The position numbers were made by a program, and so were the translations under genes. This document shows, in pieces, positions 1 through 5,875 of a stretch of DNA of 11,956 nucleotides; the first letter of the stretch is position 1; the number at the start of each line of letters is the position of its first letter. Source of the stretch: Candidatus Oleimmundimicrobium americanum (lineage in GTDB: Bacteria > Actinomycetota > Aquicultoria > UBA3085 > Oleimmundimicrobiaceae). Under the pieces are notes generated by a model. That model saw only the letters and a program-made list of their open reading frames with translations, had not been told where the DNA came from and did no database searches. The DNA lies in assembly GCA_002366545.1 (NCBI GenBank), contig DFBH01000008.1:1-11956 (forward strand), read 5' to 3'.

Positions 1-672
1 GTTGTTGATAAGATTTTGGGCAAGAACTCCGATGGCCAAGGCATCTCCACTCTCGGCATTTGCATTACCGTTGTTCTCAGCATCGATACCGACTAAACTT
101 GCGCTTCCGGCACACGTATCACCACAGCATCCTTCACCCTCTCCACCTTCCACTTGAGTACAGGCGGTTGAGTTAGATTCTATGTCAGTTAAGGAGGAGT
201 TTCCGATTGCCGCGGCATCGCCGGTTTGAGCATTGGCGTTACCCACTAAAATATCCACAAAGCTCCAAATTATCGTTCCGATGAAACTTGATGACCCGTG
301 TGGGATTCCGCATGGAGCTCCATATGAGGGTGAAGGCGTACTTTCTTCTGGCTCTTCAACCTCTGGCTCTTCAGGTTGAGGGGATACTTCAGAAGAAATC
401 TCGTCTTCAGGTTGAGGAGGAACCTCATACACCAGTTGCTCAACAAAGGAAGGAGCTCTAGTTCTTCGGCCAGCATATCGGACCTCAGTAAACGGGAGTA
501 CCTCGTCAGAATAGCCCAGCGACTCTCCGTCTGAACCATTAATATAAGTATCAACTATATTAAATGTGGGCCCGTTTGTTTCAATCTTGTCTCTGTGTGC
601 TACAAAAGGAGCAAAGCAGATGGTTCCACCGAAAATTAAAGCCAGTATCACTACAGTAACCTTCCGCTTCAC
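1..672 (-). CDS. Secreted NANAxSGDA-repeat protein, 3' end beyond the left edge
   Basis: This reading frame is open for 224 codons from a GTG start to the window edge, so the C-terminus is missing. The start is set by a near-perfect ribosome binding site (GAAAGGAGGTGA, 679-690) about 8 nt upstream. Residues 1-25 look like a signal peptide (MKRK followed by a hydrophobic stretch). Residues 84-116 form a Pro/Glu-rich spacer with PPQPEDE and PQPEEPE units. From residue 144 two copies of an Asn/Ala repeat are visible: GNANAQTGDAAAIG (144-157) and GNANAESGDALAIG (202-215), separated by a Cys-containing loop with C171, C182, C183 and C187. An LPFTE pentapeptide at 59-63 resembles a sortase motif but lies mid-protein. 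The repeats match those in the upstream gene (839-1378), so the two are probable paralogues. I do not recognise a named family. A secreted structural or adhesive role is an inference. Confidence 0.8.
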   Translation of the reverse strand, partial: MKRKVTVVILALIFGGTICFAPFVAHRDKIETNGPTFNIVDTYINGSDGESLGYSDEVLPFTEVRYAGRRTRAPSFVEQLVYEVPPQPEDEISSEVSPQPEEPEVEEPEESTPSPSYGAPCGIPHGSSSFIGTIIWSFVDILVGNANAQTGDAAAIGNSSLTDIESNSTACTQVEGGEGEGCCGDTCAGSASLVGIDAENNGNANAESGDALAIGVLAQNLINN

Positions 673-719
673 TTTATTTCACCTCCTTTCAAAAAGCTTT
701 GTCTTTCGCATCGTTTCTA

Positions 720-748
720 TTTGTATGAAATCCAAATGTTCTCAACAA
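720..748 (-). promoter_or_regulatory. Possible sigma-70-type promoter for the left-edge gene
   Basis: On the minus strand TTGTTG (743-748) and TACAAA (720-725) are separated by exactly 17 nt, about 50 nt upstream of the GTG start at 672. The -35 match is weak and the region is AT-rich, so this could be chance. If real, the left-edge gene can be transcribed on its own, independently of the upstream paralogue. Confidence 0.28.
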
Positions 749-785
749 AATCAATAATGATATTCAATAGAATGATATGAATGCG

Positions 786-820
786 GATGGGGCATAAAGA
801 GATTTCTCTTCTGCCCCATC
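786..820 (-). terminator. Strong hairpin between the two paralogues, no clear T tract
   Basis: GATGGGGCA (786-794) pairs with TGCCCCATC (812-820) to give a 9-bp GC-rich stem. Inside it AAGAGA and TCTCTT form a second stem. It starts about 19 nt after the stop codon of the 839-1378 gene, where a terminator would be expected. The minus-strand sequence after the stem (CCGCATTCATATC) has no run of T. It may be a weak terminator, an RNA-stabilising 3' hairpin or a processing site. Confidence 0.45.
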
Positions 821-838
821 TCTTTAACGATTAATAAT

Positions 839-1378
839 TTAATTTGGAAGCTCAAGGTTAATTCCACCGACAGCGAAAACACAGGCATCAACTGTATTAC
901 TGGGAGAATACTGAGTGGCCGTTGCATCACCTGAGTTAGCATTAGCAACACCATAGTTGCTAACACTGTTGCAACTTAAAGCTACGGCACAACCTTCAGC
1001 GTTCGCAGCGCCAGCGCGGTTGCAAACGAGAGCTGCTCCCCCGGCTAAAGCCGTGTTATTATCACTACCTTTTTCGATCTCGACCTCGACCTCACCATCC
1101 ACACCGTCATTTCCACAAGCAATGGCATTGGTGTTGGCATTCACGTTATTGTGGGCCATAGTGCAGGAACGAATAGAGGTTATCGCCATATTGCCGGCCA
1201 TCGCATCACCGGTAATCGCAATGTTCTCATTTATCGGCGTAATGGTTACGATAACTTCCTGGAAGGCTCCACCCTTTGAACCAAACTCATTCGTAGGCGT
1301 AGGACCATAGGCTAATGCCGGCAATGTGAAGAGACACATTACCAAAAGAGCCAGACTTAAAATCAGCGCCTTTTTCAT
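839..1378 (-). CDS. Secreted Cys-containing NANxSGDA-repeat protein
   Basis: The product is 179 residues, starting at ATG 1378 behind GAAGGGAGGG. Residues 1-23 form a clear signal peptide (MKKA, a Leu-rich core, then LPALA), so the protein is exported. The mature part is rich in Asn, Ala, Gly and Ser and carries divergent copies of one repeat: ENIAITGDAMAGN (51-63), NVNANTNAIACGN (78-90) and GVANANSGDATAT (143-155). An acidic EVEVEIEKG insert lies at 97-104. Six cysteines (72, 88, 119, 130, 136, 166) remain after signal cleavage, an even number that would allow disulfides. The alternating small-residue pattern suggests a beta-strand or solenoid fold, loosely reminiscent of chaplin or rodlin surface proteins, but I see no firm homology. 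The next gene (1-672) has the same repeat, so they look like a duplicated pair. Export is well supported; function is unknown. Confidence 0.85.
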   Translation of the reverse strand: MKKALILSLALLVMCLFTLPALAYGPTPTNEFGSKGGAFQEVIVTITPINENIAITGDAMAGNMAITSIRSCTMAHNNVNANTNAIACGNDGVDGEVEVEIEKGSDNNTALAGGAALVCNRAGAANAEGCAVALSCNSVSNYGVANANSGDATATQYSPSNTVDACVFAVGGINLELPN

Positions 1379-1398
1379 TTATTTTCCCTCCCTTCTAA

Positions 1399-1482
1399 AC
1401 GCGGATTTACGCGGATCAATTGCGGATTACCGCTTCGCTTCCCCGACCTGCCTTCCCCGCCTACGGCGAGGGCTCGACTCCC
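1399..1482. repeat. GCGGAT word repeat and adjoining GC-rich block in the leader
   Basis: GCGGATTTAC, GCGGATCAAT and TGCGGATTAC follow one another at about 10-nt steps (1401-1430). They run into a GC-rich stretch (1431-1482) containing CGCTTCGCTT and a CCCCGCC/GGCGAGGG partial inverted repeat. Its composition is clearly unlike the AT-rich flanks. It sits between an orphan ribosome binding site (1506-1515) and the true one of the 839-1378 gene. This looks like an inserted dispersed intergenic repeat; no protein or structural RNA family was recognised. Confidence 0.55.
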
Positions 1483-1505
1483 TTTTAAAACCAATAATTA
1501 TGTTG

Positions 1506-1515
1506 CTCACCTCCT
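1506..1515 (-). promoter_or_regulatory. Orphan Shine-Dalgarno sequence with no start codon in range
   Basis: The minus strand reads AGGAGGTGAG here, as strong as any ribosome binding site in the window, but no ATG or GTG follows at a usable distance. The first possible start is TTG at 1494, about 15 nt away. That TTG frame stays open for 39 codons through the GC-rich repeat and stops at TGA 1375-1377, overlapping the ATG of the next gene. It may be the remnant of the original translation start, displaced by the repeat, or a leader-peptide signal. Confidence 0.35.
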
Positions 1516-1695
1516 AATCAAATTACAGAATTAAACTGTGTTTAGTTGCCATAAATCATCCATAAATTCTGTTTTGAAAATATCTTATGGCTATATAAAA
1601 CATATTCCAAAATCCAAGTATTTCCATCAGACTTAGGATTGATTTTGAATACGTAAATGGACTGATTTTTATATCGGTCTTATGGCGTAAAAAAA

Positions 1696-1786
1696 CAGTC
1701 ATCAGCCTCCAGGAAAAAGCATAAGTGGAGAAAAAGTGAGGGTAATGGGTAAAGAGGGCTGGCGACATAGTAACATAGCGACTTAG
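1696..1786. repeat. Short dispersed repeat words in the intergenic region
   Basis: Three elements lie here. Positions 1696-1718 are an inverted copy of 4298-4320 (TTTTTCCTGGAG core, three mismatches in 23). AGGGTAATGGGTAA (1739-1752) is the reverse complement of 3870-3883. On the minus strand, 1762-1786 reads as three near-copies of an 8-mer: CTAAGTCG, CTATGTTA, CTATGTCG. A 70-codon minus-strand frame crosses the area (1556-1768) but has no ribosome binding site and is made of these words, so it was not called. Apart from the 11-bp direct repeat ccataaatcat/ccataaattct (about 1549-1570), nothing else was seen between 1521 and 1695. Confidence 0.5.
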
Positions 1787-1804
1787 AAACTCATTGCGGG
1801 CATA

Positions 1805-1835
1805 GTAAAAGCCCCACCATTGGTGGGGCTTTTAC
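1805..1835 (-). terminator. Rho-independent terminator of the LPYTG surface protein gene
   Basis: GTAAAAGCCCCACCA (1805-1819) and TGGTGGGGCTTTTAC (1821-1835) are perfect inverted copies around one base. The GC-rich core is followed by TTTT on either strand, so it could work in both directions. It lies about 35 nt after the stop codon of the 1870-3477 gene and separates it from the paralogue pair. Confidence 0.85.
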
Positions 1836-1869
1836 TTAAAACCTATACTCAATTTTCATCACTGCCGGT

Positions 1870-3477
1870 TTAGAACTCCCTTTGTTTGGATAACGTAAGC
1901 AGTGTTATACCCGCGCCCATTAAGCCAAGGCCAAATAACCACCAGGGCACGAAGTTAAAGCCCGTGTACGGAAGCACTTCAAGTGACTCTTCCTCGGTGT
2001 AAGGCAACATCTTTGGGTCAAGCGGGAAGTTAACTACTTTATCTTCACCCATAGCAAGCACAACGGATATATCCGGGTCAGCTGAGGTATATCCGTCCGG
2101 TATTGTGATTGTCACCGTGTAGTTTCCGGGCAGAAGGTCAGCAAAGATATAGTAACCGTCTGCATCGGTCGTTGTGGTTGCGCTATCATCACCGCTTAGA
2201 GTAACGGTTACACCGGAAACTCCCGGTTCGTCTTCATCCTGAATATCATCTCCGTCTATGTCCGCAAAAACCGTGCCGGAAATGGAGCCAGTCTCGGTAT
2301 AAGGCAATGCCGCTGCCTGATATCCGAAGTCAGCATCGATGTAATTGACGCCGGCTCCAAGGACAACCACCAGAGGATCTGTTCCACTGATAAGTTCAAA
2401 CCCAGCGAGTACCCCGCCCGTGTCGGTCACATCGACTATGTAATCTCCGGCAGCAAGACCCGTGAAGTCATAACCACCATCGCCAGTTGTGGTCTGGGTG
2501 CCAATGAAAGTATCCCCACCATCGATTATGCCGTCTCCGTCATCAAGCCAAAGGTCAACGGTCACGCCGTTAATACCGGATTCACCCGCATCCTGAACTC
2601 CATCAGCGTCAGCATCATACCAGATACGGTCTCCCAATGAGGCCATTACCGGTGGTGGAGGCGGAGGTGGAGGCACGCTACCGAAGTAGTGACTATAATC
2701 ACTATCGCTGTAGGGGATCTCTTCTTCGTATACGGCGGCAACAATACCGTTGTACTGATTAGTCACGGCGGTGACAGTACCGATATTTTCATACTGACCA
2801 GCCACAGCGGTGCCGTTTACCGTGAAGGTTTCCAACGCGCCGGGAGCCAGAGAATCGATGGTACCAATCGAGCCGAGCACGTCATCGGTTACCTCAATAT
2901 CATATAATGTGACGTCTCCGGTGTTGGTGACCACATAAGTCCACGTGACGGTCCCGCCCACCGTGATGTACGGACCGGGGGCCGTGTCAGCGTCTTGGCC
3001 ATTGGTGGACTTCTCAATGTCGATGGAGATCTCCGATTCTGGCAACCACGTCTTTTTGGCAGTTGCGGTGAGGCTGGGGCAGTTGTACATACCGTTGGTC
3101 AGGTATTCAGAGAAAGGAGACACAGTAGCCGTTATAGTAGCGATGCCTGGCTCACAAGAACAAATAATAACAGCAGCTTCGCCATTAGAGTCCGTAGTCC
3201 TCGAAACGGTTTGTGTATTCTCAGGAGCAAACAAACCAAAATTAGTTTCGAAATCAACCGGTATCCCTGGTATCCCGATTTCACAAAAGGTCACCGTCGC
3301 TGTGAAGTCATGACAAGTTTCATAGGGTAGCTGATTTGTGGCTTCAGGAGGATTGAGATTGAGCTCTGGACCGCATTCGCAGTTGCAGTTAGATGCATCG
3401 TATGCGATAGATATCCCGCTAATAGCAAAGAACATAGTAATAACGAGAGTTAGAAATAACAACTTCTTCATCTTCAT
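1870..3477 (-). CDS. LPYTG cell-wall-anchored surface protein with SdrD-B-like domains
   Basis: The product is 535 residues, exported and probably attached to peptidoglycan by a sortase. In order: signal peptide (1-25); a Cys-rich Ig-like region resembling Big-1 domains (about 30-140, with TTDSNGEA at 94-101); a DUF11/DUF7507-like domain (about 150-250, YVVTNTGDVTLYDIEVTDD); an eight-proline linker (269-276); and two SdrD-B-like domains (about 279-388 and 396-488). Each SdrD-B domain opens with an Asp-rich, probably calcium-binding loop (YDADADGVQDAGE and ADIDGDDIQDEDE). The C-terminus has LPYTG (502-506), a hydrophobic segment (about 509-529) and a KQREF tail, the standard sorting signal. 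LPYTE occurs twice more (391-395, 491-495), which is odd. ATG 3477 is 9 nt from GGAGG; a two-codon ATG-AGA-TGA frame overlaps it. No sortase gene is in the window. Adhesion or matrix building is likely from the family; the ligand is unknown. Confidence 0.93.
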   Translation of the reverse strand: MKMKKLLFLTLVITMFFAISGISIAYDASNCNCECGPELNLNPPEATNQLPYETCHDFTATVTFCEIGIPGIPVDFETNFGLFAPENTQTVSRTTDSNGEAAVIICSCEPGIATITATVSPFSEYLTNGMYNCPSLTATAKKTWLPESEISIDIEKSTNGQDADTAPGPYITVGGTVTWTYVVTNTGDVTLYDIEVTDDVLGSIGTIDSLAPGALETFTVNGTAVAGQYENIGTVTAVTNQYNGIVAAVYEEEIPYSDSDYSHYFGSVPPPPPPPPVMASLGDRIWYDADADGVQDAGESGINGVTVDLWLDDGDGIIDGGDTFIGTQTTTGDGGYDFTGLAAGDYIVDVTDTGGVLAGFELISGTDPLVVVLGAGVNYIDADFGYQAAALPYTETGSISGTVFADIDGDDIQDEDEPGVSGVTVTLSGDDSATTTTDADGYYIFADLLPGNYTVTITIPDGYTSADPDISVVLAMGEDKVVNFPLDPKMLPYTEEESLEVLPYTGFNFVPWWLFGLGLMGAGITLLTLSKQREF

Positions 3478-3552
3478 CTCATTTCACCTCCTCTCCAAAA
3501 ATTGTATAAAAATCAATATTAATTTACGTGTTTATATTTCACTCCCTAATAC

Positions 3553-3581
3553 CTTATATTTGCGCATAAGTCACAAAGCAA
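3553..3581 (-). promoter_or_regulatory. Likely sigma-70-type promoter of the LPYTG protein gene
   Basis: On the minus strand TTGCTT (3576-3581) and TATAAG (3553-3558) are 17 nt apart, matching 4 and 5 of 6 consensus bases. Transcription would start near 3546 and give a leader of about 70 nt ending in the strong GGAGGTGA binding site. No operator or riboswitch was recognised in the leader. Confidence 0.5.
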
Positions 3582-3797
3582 TAAACTTAAACTATCTTAT
3601 AATTTTATTCTGGATATATATTTGATGATTTACATCCACCTTTTGGTTAGTTCTTTATTGTCCTTTAGGTTAATTTCTTTTTTCTATCAACGTACTGCAA
3701 GTTAACTACCGTCAAACTCTAACCCCTCAACCTCGTATTTACTGTTTATTTTCAACTTTCCAATTTCCAATCTTTAATTTACAATTCAATAAAGTTG

Positions 3798-3843
3798 CTG
3801 AGATTGCCACGCTCCCCGCCATTGGCGGGTCACTCGCAATGAC
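3798..3843. repeat. Dispersed TCATTGCGAG-type hairpin repeat, copy A
   Basis: The element begins CTGAGATTGCCAC and ends ACTCGCAATGAC, with an inverted CCCGCCATTGGCGGG centre. The ends match copy B at 4021-4058. Repeats of the form GTCATTGCGAG...GGCAATCTC are a widespread dispersed intergenic family in many bacterial genomes, as I recall them. Function is unknown; it can fold as RNA or DNA. Confidence 0.7.
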
Positions 3844-3886
3844 GAATGGAAATGTTTTTTCATTTAACCTTACCCATTACCCTGTT

Positions 3887-3922
3887 AGTCGGGAGTCTCT
3901 TAGTGGGGAGTCGGTAGTTTGT
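3887..3922. repeat. 36-bp direct repeat, copy 1
   Basis: The unit begins AGTCGGGAGTCTCTTAGTGG, continues GGAGTCGG and ends AGTTTGTT. Copy 2 lies 224 bp further on (4111-4146) with one mismatch. Internally it is built from GGGAGTC words. Confidence 0.75.
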
Positions 3923-4001
3923 TGGTCAGATTGCTGGTTTTACTATATTCCACACTCCATACTCTAAACTCTCTGCTTTAAGCTTCGTGCTCTTTGGTTT
4001 A

Positions 4002-4014
4002 TTGACTTTTGACT
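4002..4014. repeat. TTGACTTTTGACT word, first of three
   Basis: TTGACTTTTGACT occurs here, again at 4359-4371 (with A as the last base) and at 4382-4394. Each holds two TTTTGAC-like units. The second and third lie only 23 nt apart, just before the stand-alone receiver gene ends. Confidence 0.6.
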
Positions 4015-4020
4015 GCTTTC

Positions 4021-4058
4021 CTGAGATTGCCACTCTCCTTTTGGTCGCTCGCAATGAC
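4021..4058. repeat. Dispersed TCATTGCGAG-type hairpin repeat, copy B
   Basis: It shares CTGAGATTGCCAC and CTCGCAATGAC with copy A (3798-3843), but its centre is shorter (TCTCCTTTTGGTCG). Conserved ends and a variable core are typical of this dispersed family. Its offset from copy A is 223 bp, almost the same as between the two 36-bp repeats. Confidence 0.7.
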
Positions 4059-4110
4059 TATTTGTTGGTTGGCTTGTTTTTTCTCTAAGCTCTCTGCTCT
4101 AAGCTCAGTA

Positions 4111-4146
4111 AGTCGGGAGTCTCTTAGTGGGGAGTCGGGAGTTTGT
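4111..4146. repeat. 36-bp direct repeat, copy 2
   Basis: Identical to 3887-3922 except for G instead of T near the end (GGAGTCGGGAG versus GGAGTCGGTAG). The sequence after both copies also shares GCTGGTTT words, hinting at an old duplication of about 224 bp that has since diverged. Confidence 0.75.
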
Positions 4147-4250
4147 TAGTTTTGAGATGCTGGTTTGCTTATTGGTTGGTTTGCTTTTAACTTCACCCTT
4201 TTTACCCCTTTACCCCATACCCTTAACTGTCAGCCACAAGCTTTGGAATT

Positions 4251-4294
4251 ATTTCACCCTCCCCTTTAATCCCCTCCCATCAAGAGAGGGGAGA
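4251..4294. repeat. CCCTCCC/GAGAGGGGAG imperfect hairpin repeat
   Basis: CCCTCCCCTTTAATCCCCTC is followed by CCATCAAGAGAGGGGAG. The CCCCTC and GAGGGG parts can pair. This wording resembles another common intergenic repeat class of bacterial genomes. The TTTTTCCTGGAG element that follows (4298-4320) has an inverted copy at 1696-1718. Confidence 0.5.
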
Positions 4295-4439
4295 ATATTT
4301 TTCCTGGAGACTGACGGCTGGTAACTGAATTCCATACTCTCCGTCTCCACCCGCTCTTTTGACTTTTGACTATCGAAGCGGTTGACTTTTGACTTCCCTC
4401 GCCCCCTCGCTCTCTTATCCTTTTCTCTCTACTCACTTT

Positions 4440-4808
4440 TCAATGAGCTATCTCCCGTATGGTTTCAATAAGTACATCTGGTGATGAGCTTTTGGAAATC
4501 CATTTTTCAACACCGGCTTCAATTGCCCTTTTGTTGCTCGCTCCTTGATCACGAATGCTGAGAACAATGATTTTAATCTTTGGATTATTCGTTTTTATTA
4601 TCTTAGTAGCTTCTAAGCCGTTCATTTTCGGCATATAAAAATCCATCACGATTACATCCGGAGAAAGTTCGCTGGCTCGTTTCACCGCCTCCTCCCCGTC
4701 CTTTGCATCTCCCACAACCTGGATATCTTTTTCCAGATTAAGAACGACGGATAGAGCCTGGCGAACTGCCTTATTATCATCAACTACCAATACGTATGTC
4801 TTTCCCAC
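4440..4808 (-). CDS. Stand-alone receiver-domain response regulator (NarL-like, no output domain)
   Basis: The 122-residue product is a single receiver domain. It has the acidic pair D10-D11, the phosphoacceptor D56 in VIVMDFYMPKMNG, a Ser at the switch position (S84 in IIVLS) and the conserved Lys (K106). The sequence resembles NarL-type receivers (KDIQVVGDAKDGEEAV), but it stops right after the last receiver helix, where a LuxR-type DNA-binding domain would normally follow. The usual AGAxGYLLK stretch is changed to AGVEKWISK. It starts at GTG 4808 behind a modest AAAGGGG site. The terminator of the upstream regulator lies between them, so it is probably a separate transcription unit. Without an output domain it could be a phosphate sink, a protein-protein regulator or a truncated copy. 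Family assignment is firm; role is inferred. Confidence 0.92.
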   Translation of the reverse strand: MGKTYVLVVDDNKAVRQALSVVLNLEKDIQVVGDAKDGEEAVKRASELSPDVIVMDFYMPKMNGLEATKIIKTNNPKIKIIVLSIRDQGASNKRAIEAGVEKWISKSSSPDVLIETIREIAH

Positions 4809-4898
4809 AATTTTCCCCTTTATAATTTTTTATTTTCTATTTAATTTTATGTAACAAGACCGCACTTTTCTTCGGGCCTATGGCCAATCTTTGAATAG

Positions 4899-4926
4899 AA
4901 AAAAGGCCGATTTTTTATCGGCCTTT
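4899..4926 (-). terminator. Rho-independent terminator after the second NarL-type regulator
   Basis: On the minus strand AAAGGCCGAT pairs with ATCGGCCTTT (10 bp, loop of five A) and is followed by a T run. It lies about 75 nt after the stop of the 5001-5648 gene. The stem is almost the same as that of the terminator at 5814-5842. A smaller AATCTCC/GGAGATT hairpin sits at 4968-4996, just after the stop codon. Confidence 0.88.
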
Positions 4927-5000
4927 AGTCTGAAAAATATTTAATTTAAAGATGAATCGTTGACTATAATCTCCCCGGAAACTTAAAAAGGAGATTTTAG

Positions 5001-5648
5001 TTATTGGGGAATATCGATTAAATCATTTTGGATGGCATAAAGAACAACCTGGGTTCTATTATTCAAGCCCATCTTTTGTAAAATGTGACCAACGTGGGTC
5101 TTTACCGTCTTGATACCGATAAAGAGGGTGTCAGCAATTTTTTTATTTGAGAAACCCTCGACCATAAGCCCAAGGACTTCTTTTTCCCGATTTGTTAGTT
5201 CAAAGGCAATCCCTTCTTTACCATCAGCATGAAGGCTTGGAATAATCTTGCGAGTCACAGCGGGCTGTAAAAGAAATTGTCCTTCATTCACAACCCGAAC
5301 TGCGTCAATTAATGCTTCCGGAGCTATGTCCTTTAGTACATATCCTGATGCCCCGGCCGCAATAGCCCTTTTAATCTCATGTTCATCATCGAAGGCGCTC
5401 AAAATCAATACATTGGTCTGCGGGGCAAAGTTTTTAATTTCCCTCGAAGCAGTTATGCCGTCAATCCGCGACATTTTTAGGTCCATTAATACAACATCAG
5501 GGGAACATTCTTTTACCTTATCAATCGCCTCTTGCCCATCTTTCGCCGTTCCCATGACCTCTAAATCATCTGTAAGCTTAAAAACGGCTTCGAGTCCATA
5601 TCTGACCAGTTCATAATCATCTACAATTAATATTTGGATTTTCTCCAT
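5001..5648 (-). CDS. NarL/FixJ-type response regulator with LuxR HTH
   Basis: The product is 215 residues, the usual length for the family. The receiver domain (about 3-120) has D10-D11, phosphoacceptor D56 (VVLMD), S84 (LILS) and K106 (GYVLK). A LuxR-type helix-turn-helix follows (about 149-211): LTNREKEVLGLMVEGFSNKK, then KTVKTHVGHIL. The proline usual after the phosphorylation site is Ser here (MDLKMSRIDG), a mild deviation. ATG 5648 was chosen because AGGGG lies upstream and the domain starts at once with MEKIQILIVDD; a TTG at 5690 would add 14 unlikely residues. A terminator and about 230 nt separate it from the kinase-regulator pair upstream, so it probably has its own promoter. It is expected to bind DNA as a phosphorylated dimer. 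The partner kinase could be the one at 6552, but this is not shown. Confidence 0.95.
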   Translation of the reverse strand: MEKIQILIVDDYELVRYGLEAVFKLTDDLEVMGTAKDGQEAIDKVKECSPDVVLMDLKMSRIDGITASREIKNFAPQTNVLILSAFDDEHEIKRAIAAGASGYVLKDIAPEALIDAVRVVNEGQFLLQPAVTRKIIPSLHADGKEGIAFELTNREKEVLGLMVEGFSNKKIADTLFIGIKTVKTHVGHILQKMGLNNRTQVVLYAIQNDLIDIPQ

Positions 5649-5813
5649 ATAAAGCGCCCCTATGCTAACAACTTTTAACTCACAATACAATATGAAAAAA
5701 TCCTATGGAAAACTATCCCCGTCTTTTACTCACTATTCCATTTGTTAAACTCTTAATTTTATTTTAGCCAAAACAAAAATTTTTTCTTCAGACTAAAAAC
5801 CAATTTCATTAGT

Positions 5814-5842
5814 AAAAAAGACCAATATTTACATTGGCCTTT
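5814..5842 (-). terminator. Rho-independent terminator after the kinase-linked regulator
   Basis: On the minus strand AAAGGCCAAT pairs with ATTGGTCTTT (10 bp, one G-T pair, GTAAAT loop) and is followed by TTTTTT. It lies about 35 nt after the stop of the 5876-6544 gene and ends the kinase-regulator operon. Confidence 0.87.
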
Positions 5843-5875
5843 AGTATAAAAGAAAATTTTATTCGATATCAACCT

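Larger units (their letters stand above)
3700..4437. repeat. Repeat-mosaic intergenic region without genes
   Basis: About 740 bp carry no supportable gene on either strand; the open frames here lack ribosome binding sites and consist of repeat words. The region is a patchwork of at least six short repeat families. These are two ATTGCCAC...GCAATGAC hairpin repeats, two copies of a 36-bp AGTCGGGAGTC unit, three TTGACTTTTGAC words, CTCTAAGCTC words (4083-4106), an ACCCTTTTTACCCC/TACCCC stretch (about 4194-4223) and a CCCTCCC...GAGAGGGGAG block. The 3478-3700 stretch before it is AT-rich and holds only the promoter described separately. Confidence 0.75.

Noticed and set aside
270..554. 94-codon minus-strand frame in the left-edge region
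   Set aside because: It is out of frame with the 224-codon GTG frame (1-672), which has a signal peptide, a perfect ribosome binding site and recognisable repeats.
1556..1768. 70-codon minus-strand frame with a hydrophobic stretch
   Set aside because: It has no ribosome binding site, starts inside a repeat word and runs through dispersed repeats; composition looks non-coding.
3798..4146. CRISPR-like array, because of repeats at about 224-bp spacing
   Set aside because: Only two copies of each element, far too widely spaced, with no regular spacers and no cas genes.
4127..4324. 65-codon plus-strand frame
   Set aside because: It lies entirely in the repeat mosaic, has no ribosome binding site and would be the only gene on the plus strand.
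4440..4808. Calling the stand-alone receiver a pseudogene
   Set aside because: The receiver is complete, with all key residues and a clean stop; only the output domain is absent, which is common in functional single-domain regulators.
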